From: Phytophthora sp. 'mugwort'
Taxonomy: Eukaryota > Oomycota > Peronosporomycetes > Peronosporales > Peronosporaceae
Direction: 5' to 3'
Length of the DNA stretch: 64,000 bases
Assembly (NCBI GenBank): GCA_033558025.1
Contig: JAUCEF010000007.1
Coordinates: 8,928,001 to 8,992,000 of the forward strand
Part shown: positions 1 to 11,300 of the stretch, in pieces
Numbering within the stretch: the first letter of the stretch is position 1
Layout: every line of letters begins with the position of its first letter
Made by a program: the position numbers and the translations under genes
The notes under the pieces: model-generated
What the model saw: only the letters and a program-made list of their open reading frames with translations
Told to the model about the DNA's origin: nothing
The model's database searches: none

Positions 1-749
1 TCGGAAGACAACAAGATTCCGTGGAGTTACATGGTCGTCATTTGGTTTGCTGGTCTACGTGGGGCAATCGCGTTTGCGCTAGCTCTGAACGTATACACAC
101 CCAACCGTGTTCACGCAAGTGTGATCCAAAGCACGACACTTTTCACTGTTATGTTCACGACTCTGGTAAGTATCACAAGCTACTCAATCGTCCGTCTTCT
201 TTTTCTAACGAATGTATGGGTTCCATAGGTTTTCGGAATGGGCACAAGTCCGGTGCTTCGCTACTTCGGCTTGACAGCTACGCAAGAACAGGAACGAAAC
301 TTTGACAAGTACGCTGCTTCTTACCTGTTATTTATTGCTTAGTAGTGATATGCTAATAGGGTCGTGATTTTTGCGTACACAGTGACGGCGCACACGAGCG
401 TTTACTGGACGATGACGACGAGCACGACGCCGACACCTCGTTCCATCCCATTGACCGCTCGACTCGTCGTCGCAGCATTAGCGGCATTCATGGTGTCTGG
501 GAGCGCATCGATGAAAAGTACTTGAAGCCGCTGTTCGGCGGTCGTCCTCGCGACCAGCAGCAATCGGAGCAGTCGATCGCAACACTTAAGCGCACAGCAA
601 TGAGCTGTTCAACCACCAGTCCCACGACTTGCAATCGGAATCAGAAGCAGAAGCAGAGCCCGAAGCTGTCGTCATCTAAGTCTCCGTCACCGCAAATGTC
701 GCTAGCCGAGGTTGCAGAGAATCATGACGCTGCTGAGAGCGTTGTGTAA
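1..749 (+). CDS. Na+/H+ exchanger (NHE/CPA1 family), 3' part, partial
   Basis: This is the C-terminal part of a sodium/proton antiporter that would exchange Na+ or K+ for H+ across a plasma or endosomal membrane. The exons are 1-165, 229-308 and 383-749. The two introns (63 and 74 nt) begin GTAAGT and GTACGC and end in TAG and CAG, and the frame is kept across both. The first ~55 residues carry the late transmembrane core of the family (WFAGLRGAIAFALAL), which resembles the NHE8-type endosomal exchangers. The rest is a hydrophilic Gln/Ser-rich cytosolic tail beginning after a short Asp-rich stretch. The gene is open at the left edge, so the N-terminal half lies outside the window. Family assignment is firm; the NHE8-like placement is an impression from the core motif only. 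Confidence 0.85.
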
Positions 750-845
750 CTTACACTAAAAGTGGTAAATTACCAGAGGTGTAGCCATGTCTATCCATCG
801 ATTTCCTCTCATCGCGTATACATTCATTCTAAAAATCGCTTAATT

Positions 846-1538
846 ATGGACACCGGCGGCGGGGTGTCGGAGGAAATGCTGGCGCTGTACGAGGCCCAGC
901 GCCGCGCCCACGAGACGGTGCTAACGCTACAGGCGCAGATTGAGGAGGAGGAGGCCGTGTACCTCGAAGAAACACCGCACGGTAACATCATCCGCGGCTG
1001 GGACGGCTTCATTGAATCAAAGCAGCCGCGCAAGGACGCCAACCCCAGGAAGATCAAGTTGTACACCGAGGCAGAGCATCTCTTTTCCGACTGCTGCTTC
1101 TACGCCAGCATGGCGAGCGAGCCGAGTTTCGACCAGGTGGACATCTATGACACGACTAAGGACGAGGGCGTTAGTCGGCGCAAACTCACAGTCACGCTGT
1201 CGGTCGGAAAGGGGACGGGCGCCTCGGGCAGCGTCAGTGGAGTCGTGGACAGCGCCGCTGCACACAGCACCCACGCTGCATACAGAGGAGGCAAAGGGTC
1301 AAAGCTGCAGTCGGCTCAGAAGACTGTTCATTCAGCCACGGGGAAGGGAGCGGCAGCCTCCAGCTACCAACACAGCAAGGCATCCAAGCTCAAGAAGAGA
1401 AAAAGAGAGGCGGAGGCCACGTCGACGTCGAAAGCACAGGAAAGTGGGGCGACAGGTCCGCACACTGCTGCTACAGCGACGACTGGAACAGTGGTAGCTC
1501 ATCCTCCACCCGCCAGCGACTTTCTTGATGTGCTGTAA
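846..1538 (+). CDS. EAF6: EAF6/MEAF6-type NuA4 histone acetyltransferase subunit
   Basis: A single-exon protein of 230 residues. Residues ~5-80 match the Eaf6 family: an N-terminal helix rich in Glu and Gln, then YLEET, then GNIIRGWDGFI, then a basic linker and an EAEHLFS stretch equivalent to EAERLFS of animal MEAF6. Eaf6 is a small nuclear scaffold subunit shared by NuA4 and related acetyltransferase complexes. The C-terminal half is a low-complexity Ser/Thr/Ala/Lys region with a KKRKREAEA basic patch that could serve as a nuclear localisation signal. I chose the ATG at 846 because the family match starts directly after it; an in-frame extension back to 762 looks like leader sequence. Its 3' end faces that of the next gene. 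Confidence 0.85.
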   Translation: MDTGGGVSEEMLALYEAQRRAHETVLTLQAQIEEEEAVYLEETPHGNIIRGWDGFIESKQPRKDANPRKIKLYTEAEHLFSDCCFYASMASEPSFDQVDIYDTTKDEGVSRRKLTVTLSVGKGTGASGSVSGVVDSAAAHSTHAAYRGGKGSKLQSAQKTVHSATGKGAAASSYQHSKASKLKKRKREAEATSTSKAQESGATGPHTAATATTGTVVAHPPPASDFLDVL

Positions 1539-1878
1539 CGTACTACAGAGTATGCTGGGACTAAAATATGTACTTAAGTATGAATCTTTGTGGGAGTCTT
1601 ATAGTAATAAACAGCATCAGAAAATACGCAAGACTAACGACGGACATCGCATCGCGTCTGGGTCGATGACTGGCATTCAGCTGGCTAACTATCGAGCTGA
1701 GACGCATGCCAACTACATCAGGCGGATTTGTGTCGTGCTTACTTGGTCGTGTCGAACGAAGCTAGCAAGACCTCCAAGTCCTTCGTCGTCTGACGGAAAA
1801 AACCATCGTAGTTAAACTGTTGCCACAACAAACCACATAAACGAGTTAGCCACAACGTCATCACGAAATTCAAACGTA
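1539..1878. other. Convergent intergenic region, no gene seen
   Basis: This 340-bp stretch separates the converging 3' ends of EAF6 and the minus-strand 918-residue gene. It is AT-richer than its neighbours and probably holds both 3' UTRs. The open frames here are short and show no family resemblance. Confidence 0.6.
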
Positions 1879-4791
1879 TTAGCAGTGAGAACTGACTTCA
1901 AAAATGTAATCCAGTTGCTGTGGGGGCACGGTGATGTCCGGGAACTTGGCGTAGCCCTGTACCAGCAACAGCAGCAAGAATATCAGTGATCAGTCTGTCG
2001 CTTAAGATCTGTACACGGACAATGTTTTCACGTACCCTCAGACGGTCATCAACGGTGGTGACAGCCTCCACGGTGCCCTGAAGGCTCTGAAAGAGGTGGG
2101 AGATACTGTTCCAATGCAGATCCAGCTGTGACCTCAACTGTGTCATGTATTCGCCGTGTGAAAGGATGGCTTCGGACGGCATGGGCGTGGCGCCAAAACT
2201 GGACGCGAGCGCATTGATCGAGTTGTACGCGTAGGCTCCCATACCAATAACGTCGTTTGACTCGCGCTGCTGCGATAGCGGCATCGCAAGAATACCTGCC
2301 TTCATCTTGGAGCACTCCACCATCACCTGCTTGAACTTGATGAGCAGGTCGTCCATCTCGCTTTCAAACTCAGAGAGGTTCGCTGTCAATCGACGGTACA
2401 CTAGCTTCATGCCCGGAATGCTCTTCTCTTCATCCACGATCCGACGCTGGAGCACCACGACACAGCTAAGAATTGATCGAATGTGTTTCTTCAGAAGCTG
2501 CGACAGGCGCGTACGATGCAACCTCACACGGAGCAGCAAGTCGGTGGAGCATGGGACGCCAACAGTTTCGTAAATGGAGCACAACACGATGAACGCATCA
2601 AAATCGCCCTCATCAATGGACGACGTATGGTACGAAGTCCGAACACCCCAAGACAACTGACCGATACGCTGAATCGACTGACGAACGAGCAGAAGCGTAT
2701 CGAGCACGCCACCCTGAGCAGCAGCGATATCTGCAGCTTCCTTAGATGACGTAGACGATGATGGACCCTTCTCAATGTCGTCGTCTTCGTCTGTCTCAGA
2801 GTTGACTGGGCTGGTCCCGCCTTCTTTTAACGTCGGTGCTGTCTTCGCACCCACACCCCATGACACAAGCGATGAAAAGAACGAGGCATTATCCGCGCTC
2901 GATTGCTTCTTTGGTGCCTGAACAACAGCTCGATTTGCCACCACAAGCTGGTTCTCCACGTTAGCATCGTTCTCTTGATTGTCATCTTCCAACAGCACGA
3001 TCCGGTCCTCCTGATTATACGACGAGACCTTCGGACTCTTGCTGTCTCGACGCTCCGATACGGATCCTGCCACAGCGAGCGCGTTGCTCATGTCTGACGG
3101 CGTTTCGTCCTCCAACAACTCGATCTTTGCATGACCCTCAGGCTCCTCCTCGCCATTTTCTAACTGCTTGTGTTTCTGCGCTCCATCTTCAATAAAACCT
3201 CCACCTAACGCAGCCGTAACATACCTGCAGATAGAGCTGTTTTCCTCTACCCACATCCCCGTGGCCTGTTTGAACTGTTTGTACATCTTCTGCACATGCA
3301 AGGGGTCAGCGCTCGCGTACATGCGCTGAATAGGCTCCACACACGCGCCAAAATCACGGGCCAAGTAGCCTTCAAGCGGCAGAACTTTGCTAAAGCTCCA
3401 ACGCCAGGCTTTTTCCTGGTTGGGTTTGAGGCGATCCAGCTCACGGACACCAATGCGTGTGAGCTGACTCACCTCCTTACTGATCTCTGACTGCACAGCC
3501 TCCAGCGACTGCATCAAACGACGAACTTCCTCTCCACCAGGTCCGTACACCAGCAAATCACCACCGGGGCCAGCGAGCTGTCGTGCTTTACGGCACGACA
3601 CCAGCAAATCTGCCAGCAGCTTCAACAAGCCGTGCAACTTGGTAAATGCGTCAAAAGTCTCGTCTCGAACGTCTTTGCGAAGCGCTACAACACCCGAGTT
3701 GCTTTGCTGAAGGAACTCGGACGGTGTAATCGCCACCTCGTTCGGGTTCGAGTTGCGTCGAAGCTGACGCGTCAGCACTGTCGGCACCTGCGGCTTCGCT
3801 TCAGTATCGCAGAATACCGCCGTGCGAGTCATTTCTTCTTCCTCCTCATTTGTCAATAGTAGTGAAGGTAACGAATCCTGAGGGGAGATCGCAGTCTGGT
3901 TCTGTGGGAACAGTTCTCTGTAAAATACAACCATCAAGGCACACGTTAGAGATCCTGCCAAAGTGCATATCAAGAAGCAACATATTGCACGTACTTGAAC
4001 GACGGCGTAGTCAGTAGCACCTCAAGCATCTGTCCTGACTTGCTGCCCATAGCGTCCTTCATCCCTGCATGCTGCTGGCCCTGCAGATTGTTGATCGTGC
4101 AGTCCGCAGGCGTATTGGGCGTGTTACGTAGCACATAGAACAGGAACTGCACTCCATGCATGAGTCCATCCGTGCCTCTAGCTTCCAGTGTGTGTAGTTG
4201 CTCTCTCGCCGACGAGTGGGCGCGCTCCGTCTCAATGGTGGGGAGCACTCGCGTCTCGATGACATTCCGCACATCCTTAAGTGTTCCGAGCAGCGATCGC
4301 TCGCCCGTTCCGGAGTGGAACAATCCTTGCTGTCCGTGCTGCAGCCTCAGCACATAGCTGTGTCTGCGTCGCACCTCAATCAGAATGGATTCCGTGGTGC
4401 AGGAAGCCGGCGCGAGTGTGCGCATGGCCCAGTCCTTGAACTCCTCGAGCAGCAGCGTGCGCGGATCGTTGAGGTATCCGGAAAAGGTGAAGGTGCGGTC
4501 GTAGCGCTCACGCTGGTAGGCGCAGATGCTGGAGATAATGGCTTCCGCAGGGTTACGCAGCAGGCCAACGACGTCTTGCATCTTGCGCAAGTACGAGTTC
4601 TCGTCGAAATCCGAGATGGTGGGGTTATGCAGGGGGTAGAAGTTGTCGTCCATCTTGAGCGCTGTAGGGAGGTCCTCTTCGCTCACCTCCATGGCCTCGC
4701 AGTAGGCCTGGTGCACGTAGCGCATCTGGTCCATCTCGAGCTGCGAGTAGCTCTTGCTGAACGGGTTCAGCCGCAGCCCCCAGTTCGACAT
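1879..4791 (-). CDS. Conserved-looking unknown protein, 918 aa
   Basis: Three exons on the minus strand: 4791-3995, 3917-2036 and 1956-1879. Intron 1 (77 nt) runs from a GTACGT donor to TTTTACAG; intron 2 (79 nt) runs from GTACGT to GGTACAG. Reading through intron 2 would give a different C-terminus ending at 1898, but splicing yields a better tail (GYAKFPDITVPPQQLDYIF), so I prefer the spliced form. I do not recognise the family. The N-terminal 265 residues look globular. A Ser/Glu-rich disordered stretch covers roughly residues 400-560, and the remainder is mostly helical with Leu/Arg/Gln-rich segments, suggesting a scaffold or trafficking-type protein. The gene is divergent from the 5743 gene across a ~950-bp gap. 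The product is probably cytosolic, since I see no signal peptide or clear membrane segment. Confidence 0.75.
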
Positions 4792-5742
4792 GATAATGGT
4801 AGGTCAATCGGTGTCCTGGGCGTGATACGGCGACTGAGACGTCTTTGCGCGTGGGCTGGGGCTTCGTAGACGGCAGCGTCGGCCGTTCCTTCTTCTCGCC
4901 TTCTCGACCGCTTCTGGTTTCTCGCGCAACGAAATCTCAGTATGGACAAATGAATGGCTAACGTTAATATTAGGTATTGGAGGTTGAACACGTTTGACGA
5001 TGTGAAACTTTGCCGAACCGGATGGCCTGTTGTGGAAGAGGCAGTCAACACTATGAAATGCCTATGGTGGCAAGGAGAAAAAGCAGTTAAAACACTGCTG
5101 AAAGGAAGGGGAGCGCCAACTCGTACGTCTAGCATTATGCAATGACGCTTGACGCTTGGTAGTTATCTTATTTTGTCCGACTCGCCGGCTTCAGGGCTCT
5201 TGCCAGCTGCAGCTGTTCATTACGCAGAGTCGAGGCGAACATGACTTCATCGCATTGCGAACACCCGTTACCGCACCGGACAGGCAGAAACCTTACTGTA
5301 CTGTACTGTACTGACTGGAAAACATTCAGGTGACATTAGCTTAGCCAGGTTTGGCTAAAATCATCCTTGATTCAACGTCGTACGATATCGACACCGCGCT
5401 AGCTGCGCGACATTTGCTGCTGCATTTGCGCAAGCGGTTGGTTTGATCGAGACGAGGCGATTTCCCACCGAATCGGTCTGATCACGGTTGCCGAGCCCCA
5501 GTTGTCAAATCGCGTAGTAAATGTGCGCCAGGCGTCGTCATTAATGCTCGCGAAGCTGGCTGATGTTTGTCGAGCCAGACTGCACCTGTCCGGACACGCA
5601 AAATTCCGGCGCGAAGAACGCAGCGGTAGAGATGAAACAAACTACCAACAATTTTTGGCGCCACTTCAAAACTGTAGCCATGTCAACTTGAAGTGGGCTA
5701 TTTTGGCGGCTGCTTGCCACGCTGGACTGATACTGCATCAAC
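4792..5742. other. Divergent intergenic region with short ACTGT repeat
   Basis: This ~950-bp gap lies between two divergently transcribed genes and should hold both promoters. A short perfect ACTGT pentamer microsatellite lies at about 5295-5314. I found no convincing coding exon or RNA gene; open frames on both strands lack codon structure and family matches. Confidence 0.5.
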
Positions 5743-6917
5743 ATGGGCAGCGCCGTGGGGGTCGTGCTCCCTCCAGAGCGCATGGAGACGCTTCGGCGCG
5801 CCTCGCAATCCGCCTTGGGACACGGTCGAGTCACTGCTGTAATTGCGCATATCGGCCTCGTTCGGGTCATTCGCGTCGCTGAGAGATGGTACGCCTTAGT
5901 CGACCAGCGCGTGATCTCACGTGTTCATCGAGTGGTGGAGAAGCAGGTTGTGCGTCGTGTTAACCTTCTGGCGGACCACATCGAGGTGGTGTCGAAGCTG
6001 TGGTTCGTCAAGAGCATTTCGATCACGTCCATTGCCGACGCGTTCGACATCGACGCCAAAGAGTTGGGTGGCATCAAAGGTTGCTGTTACCTGTTGGTAG
6101 TTGTACAACACACTGACCGGTGCTCCTCCTCCTTCTTGCTCGCAGTGTTCGCAAGATGCAAGTGAGCAAGCGCGACTATGAAGTGTACAACTGTGGGCCG
6201 GAGCTCTTGGACGTGCCGTCCTGGGACAAAGTCGCCCACGTTCTCGAGCTGCAGAACTCCGAGGTGACTGACTTCCTACTGAACAAGTGTCGGTGGACAC
6301 TATGGCAGCCGCCGACCTCGTGGCGCGTCAAAGTGGACCAAGTGTTTAACGTCACCCTCCACATTGCAGTGCGCCAAGATGGCTTCCTCACGGGTGAGAT
6401 TCGCGTCGTGCGTCTGCGTCTTGGACGCAAATGGGTCGGCGCGCACCATTTGAGCGAGGATATGGTCCACCCGATGAAAAGCCAGTGGCTACACCGTGTG
6501 GATTACGAAGTTGGCGACCAAGTACATACTGCAGAAAGCGTGTTCTTCACCACGGTGAAAACAGCGTGGGAAGACTATCTTGCGGAATTAACCAAATTGC
6601 CTCAGGAGGTTAAAGCGGACGATACCACAAAAGAGTCATTTCTGTACGACGAGCAGGAGAAGCGGACGTCACTGAGGATAAAATATCTGCTCGATACCTC
6701 GCTGGAAAACATTCTGAATGGCCGGCGCACAATGTTCCGGATGCCACATCAATACGAGCTGTGGCGCATGGAGCAGGAAGACGCACCCGACTACCGACAA
6801 GACTGCTTGGAGGATCGTATGGTTGGACCTCTTCTTCACGGTTCTATTGAAGAACTTGTAGAGCTATACGAAGAGAAGGGCATGGCTACTGAAGACGTCG
6901 ACGTGCAATGGTCGTAG
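5743..6917 (+). CDS. Unknown protein, two exons, ambiguous splice acceptor
   Basis: Exon 1 runs 5743-6079 and exon 2 most likely 6163-6917, giving 363 residues. The donor is at 6080 (GTTGCT). The strongest-looking acceptor, CAG ending at 6145, would end the protein six codons later at a TGA (6163-6165). An AAG ending at 6162 keeps the frame open into the long second exon (VSKRDYEVYNCGPELL). I do not recognise the family. The N-terminal ~110 residues are Val/Arg-rich and helical. Exon 2 has a Trp-rich central region (WTLWQPPTSW) that looks like a beta-rich globular domain, then an acidic helical tail ending DVDVQWS. No signal peptide or membrane span is evident. The two exons could conceivably be separate products, so the junction is the weak point. 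Confidence 0.55.
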
Positions 6918-7061
6918 CAAATAATAGAAACTCATTTTAACGTGATCTTGCTGTCGTTTAGAAACTCGTTCAAAAGAAGAACAAGCTTAGATAATGCACT
7001 AATTTGGTATTTTACAGTGATAATTTTAAAGAGGACATGATGACCTTCACTTTCAATTAGT

Positions 7062-8260
7062 ATGGGGCGCAATCGGAAGGGGCGGCAGTGCGGTGGCTAT
7101 GGCTCCAAGAAGGAACGGTAAGACAGCTAGCTCTACGCTGGTGTATTGGGTTGTCCGTAACAGATCGCTCTATTGCATGCCAGGTTCGTGCTACTTCGCC
7201 GCTGGCAGCATGAGGTGGCCAAGGTCACGCGCAAAAATGCGCAGAGCAGGCGAGTGCAGCACAAGCTGGCGGACCAGAAGAGACGCGCCGAGGCTGATGA
7301 TTTTATGCGTCGTAGAGTGCGCGTTGACGTGCTGACGGCGTGGACCAACGCGCGTCTCAAGGATGACCACATCGAGCGGATCAAGCGCGAGGGAGCGCTG
7401 TCCATCGCCTCGGAATTACAGAAGACATCGGCGGTGCAGGAGTTCTCGTCGCTGCAGGAGCGGTAAATGGCTTCCACTATTGACGGAAAATATTGCGCAA
7501 TGTGTAGCTCACCATTGGTCGATGTGGCTCTGCGGTGTGCAGGTGCATCTACGAGATCGCGCGGTCGTTCGACCTGTACAGCTCATCGTGTGAGTTCACA
7601 CAGGCGTTCTTCGCCTCATTCGAGCCCTGGATGGTGTCTAGATTGGCAGAGCTGACGACTGCGTTCAAGACCATGAGCGATGGCAATGTGAAGCTGTTGC
7701 TACTGCAGCCAACTGAGCATCTTACCATCGGATTTGTCCGAGATGAAAAATCATTGGCACTATTATTTGATGAGGAGGAGGCAGATCACCGCATGGCGTG
7801 GCAGTTTGCGTCTGGTCACTTGGTGGAGACTGAGGCGGAGTCATGGGAAGACCTGGACGTGGAATACGTCGATATTGTACAGACCCAAGAGAAGGTACGA
7901 CTGCTGTCGCTGAGTCTCGTGTCGTGTCTCGGCCTGTCCAGTAGTTTCCTCACGCAGTTGACGACGACTCATCCATCCCTCGAGCACCTTAAGATCGTCG
8001 ACTGCTTCGATGCTGCAGCAGGGGAACAGGGCGCTGCGCTGCTGCAGCAACTGGCCAAGTCGCGTGCTCTCAAGTCTCTGCATTTTTCCTGGTGCTGTTG
8101 GCTCACCACCGAGATCTTGGTCACATTCGCGTATCAGCTGCTAGAGCCTCCCGTTTCCCCTTTGCAAGAGCTCCATGTATCGGACTGCTTCGACGTGCTT
8201 GGGGACTACGTGCTGTCCGTGTTCAATGAGCTCTTGCCCGACGTAAATGTATCCATCTGA
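7062..8260 (+). CDS. Unknown protein with weak leucine-rich-repeat character
   Basis: Three exons, 7062-7117, 7184-7462 and 7543-8260, give 350 residues. Both introns are phase 2 with GTAAGA and GTAAAT donors and CAG acceptors, and each restores an Arg codon across the junction. The first ~80 residues are strongly basic and helical (RRWQHEVAKVTRKN), suggesting nucleic-acid, membrane-surface or coiled-coil contact. Residues ~200-340 contain repeated Leu-spaced segments (LSLSLVSCLGLS, LEHLKIVDCFD, LKSLHFSWC, LQELHVSDCFD) that resemble degenerate leucine-rich repeats of the F-box/RNI type, usually protein-binding. I cannot name an orthologue. The start codon is the first ATG after stops in all frames upstream. 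Confidence 0.7.
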
Positions 8261-8374
8261 CGTCGCTGTGATTAATTTTATTCAATGTCATTAAAAATAT
8301 TCCATCTGCCAGTTTTGCTTGCCTCGATATCAGATCCACAACATAAAGGAAACGTCGGACGAGTCTTCTCCGCA

Positions 8375-11300
8375 ATGAGCTCTACGAGTGTCTCGGGGCC
8401 GTTGTACCGCCGCACGCCGCGGCTTTTCAACCGCAGCAAGCCGGGGGAATGGAGTCTGGTTTGGTGCGAGCTTGCGCTGGAGCGGGGCGAGCTACTCGTG
8501 GCACTGGACCCGGTCGGACGCAGCCGCATCGCCACTATTCCCGTCAAAGACTGCGAGCTCGCGCACGTGCGCAGCGACGGCCGCGACTGCATCGAGCTGA
8601 CGATGAATCGAGGCAAGAAAGAGACGTTCTCGTCTCACGAGTCCAGTCACGACGCAGATTGGTGGTAGGCCAACCAATTATCCTACCTTTCTCATGGTTA
8701 TCTTTTTTTACTAAGTTTTTTCTGTTCATACTATAGGATGACGACGCTGATTACAGTAAAGAGGGACTTGGAACGGGGTGTAAAGCCTTATATTTCGCTA
8801 GTGACGCCGCCCTTATCGGAACCAACCACGAGGCCCAAGCATATGCGGCGTCCTTCGTCGCAGCTGAGTCTGAGCCTGAACTTGGCGGCCAATGGAGCTA
8901 TAGCTGGCAAGACATTGAGCGGCGTGGGACTCGGACGACCCACGTTGAGACGGCGCAAACCGGCGCTGGCGACATGCGAGACACTGTTCGAGCGCTTCAC
9001 GATCTACGAGACGCCGTTTACATACTACGTTGTGTGCTCAGATCGACACTATTCAAGGTTTCGGATGCTTGAGCTGGACCGCATGGTAGAACGACCTAAG
9101 AAACTGGAAGAAGTGCTGAAGGAAGATCAAATGATATACGACTGGGAGCAGATGGAAGCGAGACTGCAGGCTTTGGCCGAGCTAGCACGAGTGCAGGGCA
9201 CTGGGAAGTTAATGAGAGCGTTCACGGCCGTAGCGATTGTCGGATGCATCCGCTTCTTGCGTGGATACTACTTCATTTTCGTGACGCAGAGACGGAAGAT
9301 TGGCAATATCGGAGGCAACTCGATCTATGGGATTTCAGCCACGCAGCAACTTAATGTGAGTCGTCCAGAAGAAGACCAAAGCGCGTGGACTCGGCTTAAT
9401 CGATGGTTTAACCCCAGCTCGGAGGAAGAAGCTGAAGCGCGGTACCTTGGTCTCTTTCACTTCTTGGATCTTACCAAGGATTTCTACTTCAGTTACTCGT
9501 ATGATGTCACACACACGTTGCAGCACAATATGACCACGGAGCACTCAGAGCCAGCGGAGATGTTTACGTGGAACTCGTACTTGACTCGGGAGCTTCGAGC
9601 CTGCTTGAGTGGTGGCGCTGGTGTTGATCTCATGGTGCCACTTGTACTTGGCTGTTATGAGCAACGCAAGTGTTCAGTATTTGGACGTCTCGTGAGCATC
9701 GTGCTACTTGCCCGTCGCTCTCGTCATTTCGCCGGCACGCGCTATTTGAAACGTGGTGTGGCTGATACAGGTAAAGCTGCGAACGATGTCGAAACCGAGC
9801 AGATCATTGAAGACGAGAGCATGGGTCCGGGCAAATTCAGCTCGTTTGTTCAGCATCGTGGGTCGATTCCAGTGTTTTGGTCGCAGGAGACGTCAGCAAC
9901 GCTACCAAAGCCGCCTATCGTGCTGAACCGAGTCGATCCGACGTACACTGCGACTCAAAAACACTTTGCTGACTTGTTCTCACGCTATGGCTCACCTATC
10001 GTCGCGCTAAATCTCGTCAAACAGTCGGAGAAAAAAGAACGAGAAGTCATCGTCGGCAATGAATACATGAACGCAGTGGAATACCTCAACAGCTTCATGC
10101 CACCAAAGCATCGCGTGCGTTACGTGGCATTGGATTACTCCCGACTGTCAGGGCCCAAGCAAAAGGGTCTCAATGTGCTGCATTCACTGGATAAAGTGGC
10201 GGTTTGGGCTCTCACGCAGACAGGCTTCTTTTGCAGTGCACCGAAGCGGCTGATTAGCCAGAACGGCAATTGTCGCACGGCTCAAGCGTTCTCTCCGAGC
10301 CCTCTATCAGGGTCGTGGGATGTGTTCATGGCATCAAGTCTTCAGCAAAAGGGAGAGGGTAGTGATGAAGCGCTACCAGTGGACCCGCTACCATCTCCAA
10401 CAATTACAAGAAACTCTGGCGATTGGCTTGAGCAGCGAGGTATCCTTCGAACGAACTGCATCGACTGTCTGGATCGCACGAACGTAAGCCAATTTAGTGT
10501 TGGAATGCGAGCACTGGGTCAGCAGCTTTACGTGATGGGTATCAAGAACACACCACTTCTGGAGAGTCGCTCGCAGCTGGTTCTGGTGCTGATGAAGTTG
10601 TATTCTCTAATGGGCGATGCAATCTCAATGCAATACGGCGGCTCGGAAGCCCACAAAAATGTAAAGAACAGTGCCGCACGGGAAAACGTCAAGCACCGCG
10701 AGCTTCTCACGTCAATTCGACGGTACTACAGCAACTCGTTTACTGATACAGCCAAGCAAGACGCTATTAACATTTTCCTTGGGCATTTTGTGCCTAGTGA
10801 GGACTCACCGCCGTTGTGGGAACTGGATTCCGACTATTATCTCCACAACTTTGAGGTGCGAAATGGGATGACTGCGTGCGAAAACGTTCGACGTAACCTT
10901 GCTTTTCATGTGGAGAATAAACGAAAGGCATTTGGAGATTTCTATGGGATACCGCCCATGCACTTATCGTGTTGTTCATCGTCGGAAATGTTGGATGATG
11001 GCAGCGAGGACACCGACAAGAACGAAGACAATGAATCTACGCTCGACCGGGTCATGATCTTAGCAGTTCGGGATCAGGCAAAGCGTGATGCATACATCCG
11101 TGAGTGCAGAAGGGTACTGGATGACTGGTGGGAGGAACCATTGGAAGCATTTGAGCGACCGAAGTATTGTCTGCCGCATGTAGAGGAGAAGGCGCCTTGT
11201 ATATGTGATCAGATTGCTCGAAAAGGAAGCAAAAGCAATCTTTTCACTAGTTCGACTGTTGATGGGACAAAGCAGACTGGGGCGGGACACCGGAAAGCGT

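Noticed and set aside
8285..8374. Earlier in-frame ATG for the FIG4-like gene
   Set aside because: The added 30 residues look like translated leader with no link to the PH-like domain; the ATG at 8375 is preferred, though the earlier one cannot be excluded.
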